Assembly: GCA_903891475.1 (NCBI GenBank)
Contig: CAITEP010000032.1
Coordinates: forward strand, 1 to 42,501
DNA length: 42,501 nucleotides
Reading direction: 5' to 3'
Origin: an uncultured Mucilaginibacter sp.
GTDB taxonomy: Bacteria; Bacteroidota; Bacteroidia; Sphingobacteriales; Sphingobacteriaceae
Shown: piece after piece, positions 28,137 to 36,745 of the stretch
How positions within the stretch are numbered: the first letter of the stretch is position 1
Layout of the letters: each line of letters begins with the position of its first letter
Made by a program: the position numbers and the translations under genes
Notes under the pieces: model-generated
Databases searched by the model: none
Seen by the model: only the letters and a program-made list of their open reading frames with translations
Told to the model about the DNA's origin: nothing

Positions 28137-31100
28137 GTTGACCTCCTTGCTCGGGAGACAAATAAAACTCTGCTTGGTTTGCATCTACAACATATACTTC
28201 GTTATTAGATGGTCTATAAACATAAACTTTATTTTTAGGTAACGCAGGAAGTCCAGAAAGTGCAGGCGTTTGTACAGGCTTAGCAACCGTTTTTGGTTCT
28301 GACGCTGCCGCTGGTTCTTTATATGTTGTTTCTTGATATGGTGAGTAATTTTTCTTTTTTTGTGTTTTTTCTTGGTCTTTTAATTGGCTATATTCCGCTT
28401 CCGCAACTAATGGCTCTATGCCAACCGCAGCGCGTTGCTGGATGTATTTTCTTCTCGCCAATTCTTCTTTGCCCATTCTGTTCCAGAACCATTTATCTTT
28501 ATCTGATGCAATTTCGGCATTGTTTTTATTTACTTCTTTTTGTGATTCTCGTGATAAATATTTTTCTGATAATGGTTTATCTTCTTTAATACCTAAAGCA
28601 GATTTTTTATATTCTAATTCCTTTTTGGTCAGCTCTTCTACTGCCTTATTGTGTCGCGCTGATTCTGCTGCGGTGGTTCCGTGGTGTTTGTCTTGAGATG
28701 CCAAATGCCTATTTTGATAATCAAGATTAGCCAATAGCTCTTGTTGCTTCATTCTTGATGCTTGGATTTGTTGCATTAATGTTAAAGCTCTTTCGCTTTT
28801 TAATGCTTCGCTTTGTTTTGTGTTTTTGTAAGCTTCAATTAAAGGCTCATGTAATGGGGTCTGTCCAACTGACCTTTGAAAATTTGCCGCCATTTGCGCA
28901 ACGGCCATTAATAGAGCATCACGCTTGCTTGTTGGTTCTTGTAATTTGTTGTAATGCTCTAGCAACACTTTTGTGTGTGCATCATCTTCTACCTGAGGCA
29001 AACTTACTTGCCCTCCTTTTGCAAAATTTCTCACAAGTCCACCTTTTTTATTTTTTGAATTTAACAAAGCTGACGCAAAAGTTCCCGCTACCGATGCAGC
29101 AGTGCCCCATGGATTAGGTTTATTTTCTGTGGATTGCTGAACATAAGGCGGTAAATTTGGCTGTGGTACTCTTAGCGCAGCATTCATTGCTTTAATATTT
29201 CTGTCAAATTGATTATCACGTTCTGCAAGTTCATCTTTATAAGTTGCATTTTTTTCTGACAAATCTTGAGCTTGTTGCTTATCTCCATGAGCATCCAAAC
29301 TTTCATTTAACATTACTCGTTTTCCTAATTCTTTGCCTTCTTCGGCAGAAAGGTTTTTAGCAGCAATAAGTTTATGCTGTTGTGCTTGGTTAACAAGATT
29401 AGCTGCCCGCGTTGCTTTTTCAAGTACGCGGTCTTGATCCTTACCAACAATTTTATTTTGTAAATCAAGAGAATTTAAAGTTTTTGCTTCTTGATCGTTA
29501 ACAACTTCTTTTTGTAATTGAGTTCCCTTTAAATTTAATTCTTTTTCTTTATCAACGATATTTGACAAAGTATTAGCCGTATTAAGTGCGCGGTCTTTAT
29601 CTTTAGTATAAATATTTTCTGCAGCAAGTAAGCCTTCTACGCTGCGTTTAACTCTTTTGTCTTCTTCCTCAAGTGCTTTTTCGAAACCATGAACTTTTAA
29701 TTTTACCAATTCACCATTTAAGTTTTTCTGTAACTTTTCCAAAACTTTATGTTGATGTCTGCCACGAGCGTTAGAATGAAACATGCCTTTTGAAATATAA
29801 TGATCGTTTAAATTTGGTAAAATTTCGGTTAAATAATGATGTGTATTTTCACGTCTTAACTCATTGGCGAGCTCGTCATAATGCCCTTTAGTTTGATTAT
29901 GGCGATTTTTTAAATCAAACTCCCTTTGCACAAGACTAGGATTTGTTAAACTTTCAATTTTTACTAAATAATTATCAATTTTTGTTGAGTCACCACGCGA
30001 ACGTTTTACATCCTCAAAAATTTGATTTCGTTCTGGATGTGCTAGATTTGAATCAACTTTTTCAAACAATTTTTTTAAATCAGATTTTGACTCTTTGGAC
30101 GATTCGTTTAATTCCGAGCGAATTTGTTCAACTTGAGCCGGGGTATAGTGCGCACCTGTCATTTCATGTAAGAATTGATCAAAATGATCAGTTCTTGCAG
30201 CGTCCCTTAAGGTGTCATAAACAAGTTCCATTTCCTCAGATCGAAATTTGCTTTCTTCTACTAACTTTGCGGTTTCTAAAGCAGCGGTATCTTGTAGGGC
30301 ATTTCGTGGGGCATATGGCGATTTTATAGGTGGGAATTTTTTCCCTCTCTCTTTTTCATTTTCTTGCAAAAGATTGTGAATATATTGACTCAACCATGGA
30401 TTATTGCCATTTTCTGCTTTTCCGTAAATTGATTCGTCGGGCTTAGGGTCTTTAGCACCTAACATTTTGTTTACAGCAATGGCAACTTCTGGCGTGATAC
30501 CGTTGGGATAAAATTTTGCTAGATTTTCTTTAGGTATCATTCCGGCGAAAGCTCCAGATGTATTGCCAGAAGGTGAAAACGGTTTAGGAACAGGAATACC
30601 AATTTTTCCAAATATATTGTCATAAGGTGAAAACGGTTTAGGAACAGGAATACCAACTTTATTAGAGAAGCTAGAAGAACTTGCAGGCTCTGGCTCTCGA
30701 TATGATAATAAAGAACTTAACGAGGGCGCTGATGCATGCCTAGATCTGCTAGGAGATTGATCAGCAAAACTTACATTTCTTGGCAATCGTTGCGAGCTGG
30801 TAGATCTATCAGGCGATTGATTGAAAAAATCTTGATCCGCAAAACTTGAATTTCTTGGCAATCGTTGTGTGCTGCTAGATCTACTAGACCTAGGATTTTC
30901 TATATTGTTTAAATTTTCTACAAAACTTTCTAAATGTGATCTTCTTCTTGCGGGCGCTGTTTTACGTTCCACATCATAAACTAATGCATTTAATGACTCA
31001 GCCGGAGTTGCTAAACTATACCCTCTTTTAGACAAATCAGATTGTAAAGTATTAATATTACCCTCAAAAGCTGATTTGATACGTATAAATTTGTCGGCAT

Positions 31101-31515
31101 CTATAGGATCATTTGAGCTAATAGTTTCATTTTTAATTTTTTCAAGTTTATTTAAATCATTATTAATGGTTTTATCATTAAAAGGTAAATCAGACGCTGA
31201 AGGTAAATTATAAGAGTTAAAGTATTCTGCTATTTTTTCAAGGGGAATAGCTCCGGAACTATCAACCATTGGTGCAACAGCTATTTTTTCTGCTTCTTTT
31301 TTTGCTGCTAGAACTTGTTCAGCTCGCATCTTCTGTGCTCTTGTTTTAACTGATCCGTCTTCGTTATAATGTAAATCATATTGTTCTAAAGGATTGGGAT
31401 CACCCATAAATAAAAGATTTGCAATGCGTTCTTTATCTAATGGAAATGTTGGTTTTCCCGCTAATCTATTTTTTTGCTCTTCTCGGAGTGCTTTTAACTT
31501 TGCCTGAGCTAACAT
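28126..31515 (-). CDS. Very large internal virion protein (1129 residues) with Ser/Arg repeats
   Basis: A long helical, charged protein of the ejection type. Residues 1-190 are helical; 190-330 form a Ser/Arg/Pro low-complexity region with two copies of a QRLPRNxSFADQ unit, then RHASAPSLSSLL, and two copies of IGIPVPKPFSPxxN; 330-780 are coiled coil-rich; FAKGGQV stands at 831-837; then a helical region; and a Pro/Ala-rich end. I do not recognise the fold. The gene overlaps the next start by 11 bases. Its size is like T7 gp15/gp16 or P22 ejection proteins. The Ser/Arg part contains RxxS sites that resemble eukaryotic kinase targets, but this is composition, not proof. Confidence 0.6.
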   Translation of the reverse strand: MLAQAKLKALREEQKNRLAGKPTFPLDKERIANLLFMGDPNPLEQYDLHYNEDGSVKTRAQKMRAEQVLAAKKEAEKIAVAPMVDSSGAIPLEKIAEYFNSYNLPSASDLPFNDKTINNDLNKLEKIKNETISSNDPIDADKFIRIKSAFEGNINTLQSDLSKRGYSLATPAESLNALVYDVERKTAPARRRSHLESFVENLNNIENPRSSRSSSTQRLPRNSSFADQDFFNQSPDRSTSSQRLPRNVSFADQSPSRSRHASAPSLSSLLSYREPEPASSSSFSNKVGIPVPKPFSPYDNIFGKIGIPVPKPFSPSGNTSGAFAGMIPKENLAKFYPNGITPEVAIAVNKMLGAKDPKPDESIYGKAENGNNPWLSQYIHNLLQENEKERGKKFPPIKSPYAPRNALQDTAALETAKLVEESKFRSEEMELVYDTLRDAARTDHFDQFLHEMTGAHYTPAQVEQIRSELNESSKESKSDLKKLFEKVDSNLAHPERNQIFEDVKRSRGDSTKIDNYLVKIESLTNPSLVQREFDLKNRHNQTKGHYDELANELRRENTHHYLTEILPNLNDHYISKGMFHSNARGRHQHKVLEKLQKNLNGELVKLKVHGFEKALEEEDKRVKRSVEGLLAAENIYTKDKDRALNTANTLSNIVDKEKELNLKGTQLQKEVVNDQEAKTLNSLDLQNKIVGKDQDRVLEKATRAANLVNQAQQHKLIAAKNLSAEEGKELGKRVMLNESLDAHGDKQQAQDLSEKNATYKDELAERDNQFDRNIKAMNAALRVPQPNLPPYVQQSTENKPNPWGTAASVAGTFASALLNSKNKKGGLVRNFAKGGQVSLPQVEDDAHTKVLLEHYNKLQEPTSKRDALLMAVAQMAANFQRSVGQTPLHEPLIEAYKNTKQSEALKSERALTLMQQIQASRMKQQELLANLDYQNRHLASQDKHHGTTAAESARHNKAVEELTKKELEYKKSALGIKEDKPLSEKYLSRESQKEVNKNNAEIASDKDKWFWNRMGKEELARRKYIQQRAAVGIEPLVAEAEYSQLKDQEKTQKKKNYSPYQETTYKEPAAASEPKTVAKPVQTPALSGLPALPKNKVYVYRPSNNEVYVVDANQAEFYLSPEQGGQLVQ
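30570..30656. repeat. Perfect 33-base direct repeat, 54 bases apart
   Basis: The 33-base unit starting AAGGTGAAAACGG occurs identically at 30570-30602 and 30624-30656, and encodes the repeated IGIPVPKPFSP. Identity at silent positions shows a recent duplication or a gene-conversion event. Confidence 0.75.
30742..30877. repeat. Imperfect tandem repeat encoding QRLPRNxSFADQ
   Basis: Two copies, about 30742-30801 and 30802-30877, each start AGATCT and contain TTTCTTGGCAATCGTTG. They code for the duplicated Ser/Arg unit and differ by insertions of about 16 bases, so are older than the 33-base repeat. Confidence 0.65.
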
Positions 31516-31521
31516 AAAAAA

Positions 31522-33240
31522 TTACCCCCTTAAATACTGTAAAGGTTGCTTTGCTCTAGGTGGCAAACTTAAACCTTTACTGTTTTTATGAGCGCGAATG
31601 TTTTTAACCATTTGATCAAAAACCTTTGCTCCCCTTTCAACACTTCCGCCACCTTTTAAAGCGACTGTAACAGGATCTATTGGAAATTCTTCGTTAGCTA
31701 CATAAACTGGAACATGTTTTGAGTCTTTTTTTACGATCTTTTCTACATGGCGTATAACATGTTTTGGGTATTGCGACCGTATTTGTTTAACGGTTTTTTG
31801 TAAAACCTTTAAACCGGCAGTGCTTGAGCCGTCACCTAAATCAGACGTAGTACTAGCATCAATAATATAGGTCCCTGATGGTATTCTGGTTCGTATGCTG
31901 TCGTCTTGCCCATTTCCTGGCCCAAATATTCCTCTGCTATTGTAAGGATTAATTGCCTTTTGTCTTACAACGCCACCCTCTTTATACTTTTGCGTTTTTC
32001 CTCTGATATAAAATGGTTCGTTATTGTCGTGATCATAATTTGGATTTTTAACATAACTATTATCGTCACCGCTCATTTGAATAGGAGGCAAATTTAAACC
32101 TGCATCGTTGCGCATTCTTTCATATGCAGCATTGTTTAATTCGGCTTGTTTGTTTTGTTCTTTAATTTTGTGTTTTTCACCCATTAAACTTGCACCTCCA
32201 ACAATAGCGGAAAGACCTAAAGGGCTGGTTGCAAAATCCCCAGCTTTGCTTAAAAGGCCACTTAGACCACTACTGGCACCACTACTAGCCGCCGCATTAG
32301 TTAAAGATTGGTTGGCTATCTGTTGCCCTGCTTGAGCCGCTGTAAGACCAGCAGTATTTGCTCCCGTACTTGCAGCAGCAGTTGATCCAGTTAAAGAACC
32401 TAAATAACCGCCGGCCCCATTTCCAGAAGCAAGCGACGTAAGACCTTCAGCACCACCAAGCAATTGGTCACCGCCATAAGTTAATGCACCAATTTTTAAA
32501 CCTTGCATAAGTGACTTTTGCCAGGATTTGCCCTCAATTACGCCTGTTCCGAGAGCAGTACCTAAGCCAGCGCCCAAAGGACCACCAGCAACATAACCAA
32601 GAGAACCTATACCAGCAGTCAAACCTCTTTTGAGTGACTTGCCCCAATCAGCACCGGTTACTTTATGGGCAATAGCATTTCCAATTGCAGCACCGCCAGG
32701 ACCACCAACCATAAAGCCAACTATAGTTCCCGCACCTCTTACAACTTCTTTCCAAAAACCAAATTGTAATAATCCAGTTTTACTATTAATAGGGAATTTA
32801 TCGGCAGTTGTTGCACCCATTCCTTCTAATAAATGCAAAACAAAATTTATTGGTAAATAAACAAGTTTTTTATCATCACCTTTGCCCATTTTTTCAATAG
32901 TGCTTGCTATAGGCACTTTGTCTTGTGGAGCATCAACAAATCGCGGTTCAATAATTTTAACTTTTTCGTAAATTTCTTTTGTAACAGGAGGTAATTTTTT
33001 ATTTTTTTTGAAATATTCAAAATTAAGATCGAAAAAATCTTTTACCATGGGTATTTCAATGATGCTTGCAAGTTTAGGGTAAGTCCTTAAACCTGTAGGC
33101 TCATCAATCATTTTCCCGCCTTGCATTGTATCTAATCCGATTAGCTCATCCTTTGACATATGGCAAAGAATCATTGGCACATCATCAGGTTGTTTTACAT
33201 CTTGTTGGCCAGGAATTTTTTTTGCATAAAGATTTTTCAT
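31522..33240 (-). CDS. Internal virion protein with paralogous N-domain and repeated C-domain
   Basis: 572 residues. N-terminal HMSKDELIGLDTMQGG (27-42) is related to the same region of the 33262 gene. Residues 150-340 are Gly/Ala/Ser-rich hydrophobic helices (VGGPGGAAIGNAIA, GYVAGGPLGAGLGTALG), as in membrane-inserting ejection proteins. YKEGGVV is at 419-425. Residues 453-492 and 510-555 are two copies of a virion motif ending in LGDGSSTAG or KGGGSVERG, each followed by a helix (KVLQKTVKQIR, KVFDQMVKNIR). This motif, 'GxYVIxxxxVxxLGxGSxxxGxxxLxxMVxxIR', is familiar from other phage virion proteins of unknown role. It follows the 33262 gene in the same operon. Confidence 0.6.
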   Translation of the reverse strand: MKNLYAKKIPGQQDVKQPDDVPMILCHMSKDELIGLDTMQGGKMIDEPTGLRTYPKLASIIEIPMVKDFFDLNFEYFKKNKKLPPVTKEIYEKVKIIEPRFVDAPQDKVPIASTIEKMGKGDDKKLVYLPINFVLHLLEGMGATTADKFPINSKTGLLQFGFWKEVVRGAGTIVGFMVGGPGGAAIGNAIAHKVTGADWGKSLKRGLTAGIGSLGYVAGGPLGAGLGTALGTGVIEGKSWQKSLMQGLKIGALTYGGDQLLGGAEGLTSLASGNGAGGYLGSLTGSTAAASTGANTAGLTAAQAGQQIANQSLTNAAASSGASSGLSGLLSKAGDFATSPLGLSAIVGGASLMGEKHKIKEQNKQAELNNAAYERMRNDAGLNLPPIQMSGDDNSYVKNPNYDHDNNEPFYIRGKTQKYKEGGVVRQKAINPYNSRGIFGPGNGQDDSIRTRIPSGTYIIDASTTSDLGDGSSTAGLKVLQKTVKQIRSQYPKHVIRHVEKIVKKDSKHVPVYVANEEFPIDPVTVALKGGGSVERGAKVFDQMVKNIRAHKNSKGLSLPPRAKQPLQYLRG

Positions 33241-33261
33241 TAAAATACCCTTTGTGATTTT

Positions 33262-34263
33262 TTAATTACCATTAACTGTTTGATGTAATTGCTGCCCTTG
33301 ATTTAATACAGTTGATCCATTCCTTATCATGTTTTGCACATTAGTTGGGTTGCTTTGCATGTTTTTAACGGCACCGTGAATTTGACGCGCTGCGTCTGCT
33401 GCTTGTTTAGCTTTCTTTGCTCCATAAAACGCAGCATTTCCAGCAGCTACAGCAGGAATTGCAAACTCAGGGGCAACAGCCATAGCGCCAGCTTCAAGAA
33501 TTGGTGCAATACCAGATTTATTTAAGAAATCACCGGTTGCAATAACGCCATTTCCTACTTTTTCTAATCCTGAAACAAAGCCTTTTCCGAAATCTTTTAC
33601 ACCTTGGCTGTGTGCAAATTCGTTAACTTTATTAGCGCCTGTAACGATACCTTTGCCGACCGCAGTACCAGCTTTTTTTACACCACCTACAATTGATTTT
33701 CCAATACCACCGATGGCTTTACCAAGGTTAAAATATTGTGGGTGACCATCCATTTTGTTATAGCTTGGATGTGGAACCATTGTGTTAAAGAAATGGTGCG
33801 TATGTGGCCCAATTAAAGCTACTTCTGAGTCCCCATGTACCCCGTGCGCTTTCATTGCGTTAACACTATCACGAGTTAACCCACCACCTGCATGGTGTTC
33901 GCGATGATTAGGTATTTCATGATGCGGAGTATTTGCAGCGTGCTGATGGATTAAAGCCCTTAAATGAGGATTTTTTAAAAGTTCCTCTAAATGAGAATAT
34001 GATCTAGCCCCACTAGTGTTATGAACTTCTCGGCCACCTTGTAACTCATCCAAAATATCTAATTCATGAGGCGACATATGCGCAGCGGTAAGTTTTGATT
34101 TCTTAACACGACCACCTTTTTTAAATGTTTGTGGTTGCTGTGCCATTGGTGACGTGATGGCGTTGCTCATACCCATAGGGCTATATTGACCCATTGAGGA
34201 ACCTTGATTTACGGGCGTTCCAGCAGGATATGACATATTGTTCATTGCGTAAGGGTTAATCAT
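33262..34263 (-). CDS. Internal virion protein, paralogue of the next gene
   Basis: A 333-residue protein. Residues 1-46 are Met/Pro/Asn/Gln rich; FKKGGRV is at 47-53, directly before HMSPHELDILDELQGG (62-77), which matches the N-domain of the 31522 gene. After a His-rich region (about 88-175, with HQHAANTPHHEIPNHREHHA) the sequence turns to Gly/Ala/Lys helices, GGIGKSIVGGVKKAGTAVGK, ending in Asn/Gln-rich residues. The arrangement suggests a virion component released during DNA ejection. Metal binding by the His cluster is possible. No catalytic motif. Preceded by GAGGAAAAA ribosome site. Confidence 0.55.
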   Translation of the reverse strand: MINPYAMNNMSYPAGTPVNQGSSMGQYSPMGMSNAITSPMAQQPQTFKKGGRVKKSKLTAAHMSPHELDILDELQGGREVHNTSGARSYSHLEELLKNPHLRALIHQHAANTPHHEIPNHREHHAGGGLTRDSVNAMKAHGVHGDSEVALIGPHTHHFFNTMVPHPSYNKMDGHPQYFNLGKAIGGIGKSIVGGVKKAGTAVGKGIVTGANKVNEFAHSQGVKDFGKGFVSGLEKVGNGVIATGDFLNKSGIAPILEAGAMAVAPEFAIPAVAAGNAAFYGAKKAKQAADAARQIHGAVKNMQSNPTNVQNMIRNGSTVLNQGQQLHQTVNGN

Positions 34264-34301
34264 TTTTTCCTCAAATATAATAAGTAGTATTTCATACTAA
34301 A

Positions 34302-34307
34302 ATTATA
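34302..34307 (-). promoter_or_regulatory. Possible promoter for the internal virion genes
   Basis: A TATAAT on the minus strand, 39 bases upstream of ATG 34263, in a 96-base gap. No convincing -35 is seen. A small inverted repeat (TAGTAT/ATACTA) lies nearby at about 34285-34299. Confidence 0.25.
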
Positions 34308-34359
34308 TTTTGTTATTTAAACCCAGACTATAGATAAGCGTAATTATTTTTGCTAAACT

Positions 34360-34611
34360 TTATTTTTTTTGAATTTGGATAATGGCATAAAATCGTAATG
34401 CCCAATCTCTCCAGTTTTTATCAAGAGGGTAAGATATTTTTGTAGCAATAGGGATATTTGTAATTTGATTGGTATTAACTATTTGGTTTGCCCAATCTCT
34501 CCATTCGCTAACATCTGGCGGAATAGGAATGTAATAGGTTATTAAACTTGATCGCAATTGATTCGCCCAAGTTTTGAAATTCAAATGTAGGGGTGTCGCT
34601 ATATTTGCCAT
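34360..34611 (-). CDS. Small virion-module protein with three Trp repeats
   Basis: An 83-residue protein with three copies of a W-x(2-3)-WAxx unit: FKTWANQLRSS (about 12-22), EWRDWANQIVNT (35-46), NWRDWALRFYAI (66-77), separated by Pro/Ile-rich linkers. It lies directly after the gp10-like gene (stop/start share one base, TAATG) and before the internal virion genes. Trp-rich tandem helices could wrap or plug a partner. I do not recognise a named family; a tail or ejection role is by position. Confidence 0.5.
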   Translation of the reverse strand: MANIATPLHLNFKTWANQLRSSLITYYIPIPPDVSEWRDWANQIVNTNQITNIPIATKISYPLDKNWRDWALRFYAIIQIQKK

Positions 34612-36206
34612 TAGGGGTTAACGTCTCCAATTTCCCAATCATATAATGTTTTGCCGCCTTGAAAATCTCCACCAATTGAGTTGCTTTCAAACTTAAAAGT
34701 AACTAATCGTCCTTGACTTGCCATATCAATAAATTGCGTTGAGCGATCAAATAAAAATGGTCCGTCAGTTATTGCGTTTCCGTTATACCAATCTGCAGCC
34801 CACATCAAATTTATAACGCTTAATGACATTGGCGAAGTAGTGTTTATATCAACTTCAACACGACGATTTCTTAATAATCTGTTTTCATTTCCGGGTTGTG
34901 AGCAAATATCAAATATACGATGGGTAAAATTAGCAGGAATAGCGTTAATCTCTGTCCCTATAACTTTATCTACGCCTGTTTCATGTTTCCATAACAAATA
35001 ATAAGGTTGCGGACCGCGTCGTGTGTTTATAATTGTTGGTTGTGCATCTGCTAAAATTGGCTTTGAATAAATGCCCGCTGCTACACCACATGATCTACCG
35101 TTTGCTGAATCATACCAATATTGCCCATCTATAGAATACGCTATAAAGTGCGTGTTTTCCGTAGCTTCACCAAAAGGCGCATACCATTTTAGTTCATTAT
35201 ATGAGCTATCGTAATATCCAAATATACGTGTCGAATACGCTTTGTTTAAATTATCAAAAAACCATCTGCGATTAAATGTATTAGGTAGGATTTGCACTAC
35301 GCCGTCATACATCCAAAATTGTTCGTCATTACCAATCCAATAATACGTTTGTTGTATGTTAATAACGCAATTTGCGGAAATGATACTTGTCCCTTCTTGA
35401 ATAGGGGTGTTTGCAAAATCGTAAACCGTAACTCCATCTATTGTTGTGCCAGTCCATGTAATGCGCGTTAAACTGTTTAATGACCAAAATATACCCGTTG
35501 GATTACCTGATCCAATAACAGTTTTGCCCGCTATAATTTTAGTATTAGCAATTGTGTTTGAATATGGTGCGCCTGTTTCATCAGACCAAGTGTTTAAAGA
35601 ATCGGTAGCGTTTGGATCATTTCTAATGATTGCCCCATTGTTTCCAAAAGCAACTAAAAATGGCGCAATAAAAACAACACCACCACTACAAGTAATGGGC
35701 CCTAAATTAGCATCCACAATAGGAGTTAAAGAATTTGAATTTGCGATAGAGCCGTAATAAATAGGTCCAGTAGTAGAATTGTTTAAGGACAACCCATTAG
35801 GGCAAACTTGAGCGATAATTTGTTCATTGGGGTATAAATCATTTGTTGATGTGTATAATTCCATACTCCAGGTATTATTAACATTAGCCGTCAATCCGGC
35901 AGGAGTTCTGGTAATTTCTGCGACTGCTTCAATGTTTGTTGCACCATTTAAAGGTAAACTAATATAGCTAAAACTATCTTGGCGCCCTATGTAAATTTGT
36001 ATTGTGTTATTATATGGAGCTAAATAAATGTTCCTTATGATTTCTTCAGTTCCATAATCGATAGCCTCATATCCGCCAATTTTTCGAGGAACACCTAAAT
36101 AAAAACGTGCCCACTGCCCATCTATAAAACTTGCACTAGCATAAACAGTGCCGTCTCTTTGTATTCCTGGATTAGAAGTTAAAACTTGGCATTGGTAATT
36201 ATTCAT
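34611..36206 (-). CDS. gp10-like tail/DNA stabilisation protein
   Basis: A 531-residue, beta-rich protein. The start MNNYQCQVLTSNPGIQRDGT and the motif DGQWARFYLGVPRKIGGYEA (28-47) resemble the N-terminus of P22 gp10-type proteins that seal the head and join tail parts. The middle contains many YWIGNDEQFWMYDG-type blades, and KAYSTRIFGYYDSSYNELKW (about 323-342) recurs in this family. It would form a hub or nozzle on the portal-adaptor stack. It overlaps the endolysin stop by eight bases and is followed by the Trp-repeat protein. Longer than P22 gp10 (472). Confidence 0.65.
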   Translation of the reverse strand: MNNYQCQVLTSNPGIQRDGTVYASASFIDGQWARFYLGVPRKIGGYEAIDYGTEEIIRNIYLAPYNNTIQIYIGRQDSFSYISLPLNGATNIEAVAEITRTPAGLTANVNNTWSMELYTSTNDLYPNEQIIAQVCPNGLSLNNSTTGPIYYGSIANSNSLTPIVDANLGPITCSGGVVFIAPFLVAFGNNGAIIRNDPNATDSLNTWSDETGAPYSNTIANTKIIAGKTVIGSGNPTGIFWSLNSLTRITWTGTTIDGVTVYDFANTPIQEGTSIISANCVINIQQTYYWIGNDEQFWMYDGVVQILPNTFNRRWFFDNLNKAYSTRIFGYYDSSYNELKWYAPFGEATENTHFIAYSIDGQYWYDSANGRSCGVAAGIYSKPILADAQPTIINTRRGPQPYYLLWKHETGVDKVIGTEINAIPANFTHRIFDICSQPGNENRLLRNRRVEVDINTTSPMSLSVINLMWAADWYNGNAITDGPFLFDRSTQFIDMASQGRLVTFKFESNSIGGDFQGGKTLYDWEIGDVNP

Positions 36207-36693
36207 AGGCCCTATGTAACCATCCTATTAAAAATGCTCCATTACGGTTATTTTGCTTTGATAATTGCGTGTAATAGGTAGCTATATTTGATTTATAAAT
36301 ACCTAATAAAATAACAGGGTCTACTTCATTAATTGCCGCAATGGTTACTGGTCCTATTTCTCCATCTAGTAACAAACGAGAATCAATAAAAGGGTAATCA
36401 TTGTATGAATCTTGAAGGTATTTATTAGCAACAGATGGACCAGCATTTACCGCAAAATTAAATACTTTTTTTGCCAAATTATCATCATTGATTTCTCCAT
36501 AATTATTAGGGGTCCAAAAATCATTTAAATAAATTGTGCTTGCTTGATCTTTTGTAAGGTTCTTAATGTCAACGTTAGGATATGACCTTTTAGAAATACC
36601 GAAATTTGTTTCTCCGCCGGGATCATTAGGATTATTAACATATCCACCCTCGTTGGCTAATACATCATTAACAGCTTCTAAAAAGTTATTCAT
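36199..36693 (-). CDS. Endolysin, GH108-type
   Basis: A 164-residue lysozyme-like enzyme. Start ATG 36693 (GAGGA upstream); an upstream TTG frame lacks support. Residues 1-40 carry the GH108 signature VLANEGGYVNNPNDPGGETN, in which Glu15 is the catalytic acid, followed by FGISKRSYPN. The C-terminal half has the peptidoglycan-binding-like GPVTIAAINEVDP block (about 114-126) and ends ...GWLHRAYE. GH108 enzymes cut between MurNAc and GlcNAc. No signal peptide or SAR helix is seen, so it needs a holin; none lies beside it. It sits between fibre and gp10-like genes, an unusual place but common in podoviruses of this layout. Confidence 0.85.
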   Translation of the reverse strand: MNNFLEAVNDVLANEGGYVNNPNDPGGETNFGISKRSYPNVDIKNLTKDQASTIYLNDFWTPNNYGEINDDNLAKKVFNFAVNAGPSVANKYLQDSYNDYPFIDSRLLLDGEIGPVTIAAINEVDPVILLGIYKSNIATYYTQLSKQNNRNGAFLIGWLHRAYE

Positions 36694-36745
36694 TTTTTCC
36701 TCATCTACAATTTTTATTAATTTCTTAGTCAAAATCTATCATTAA

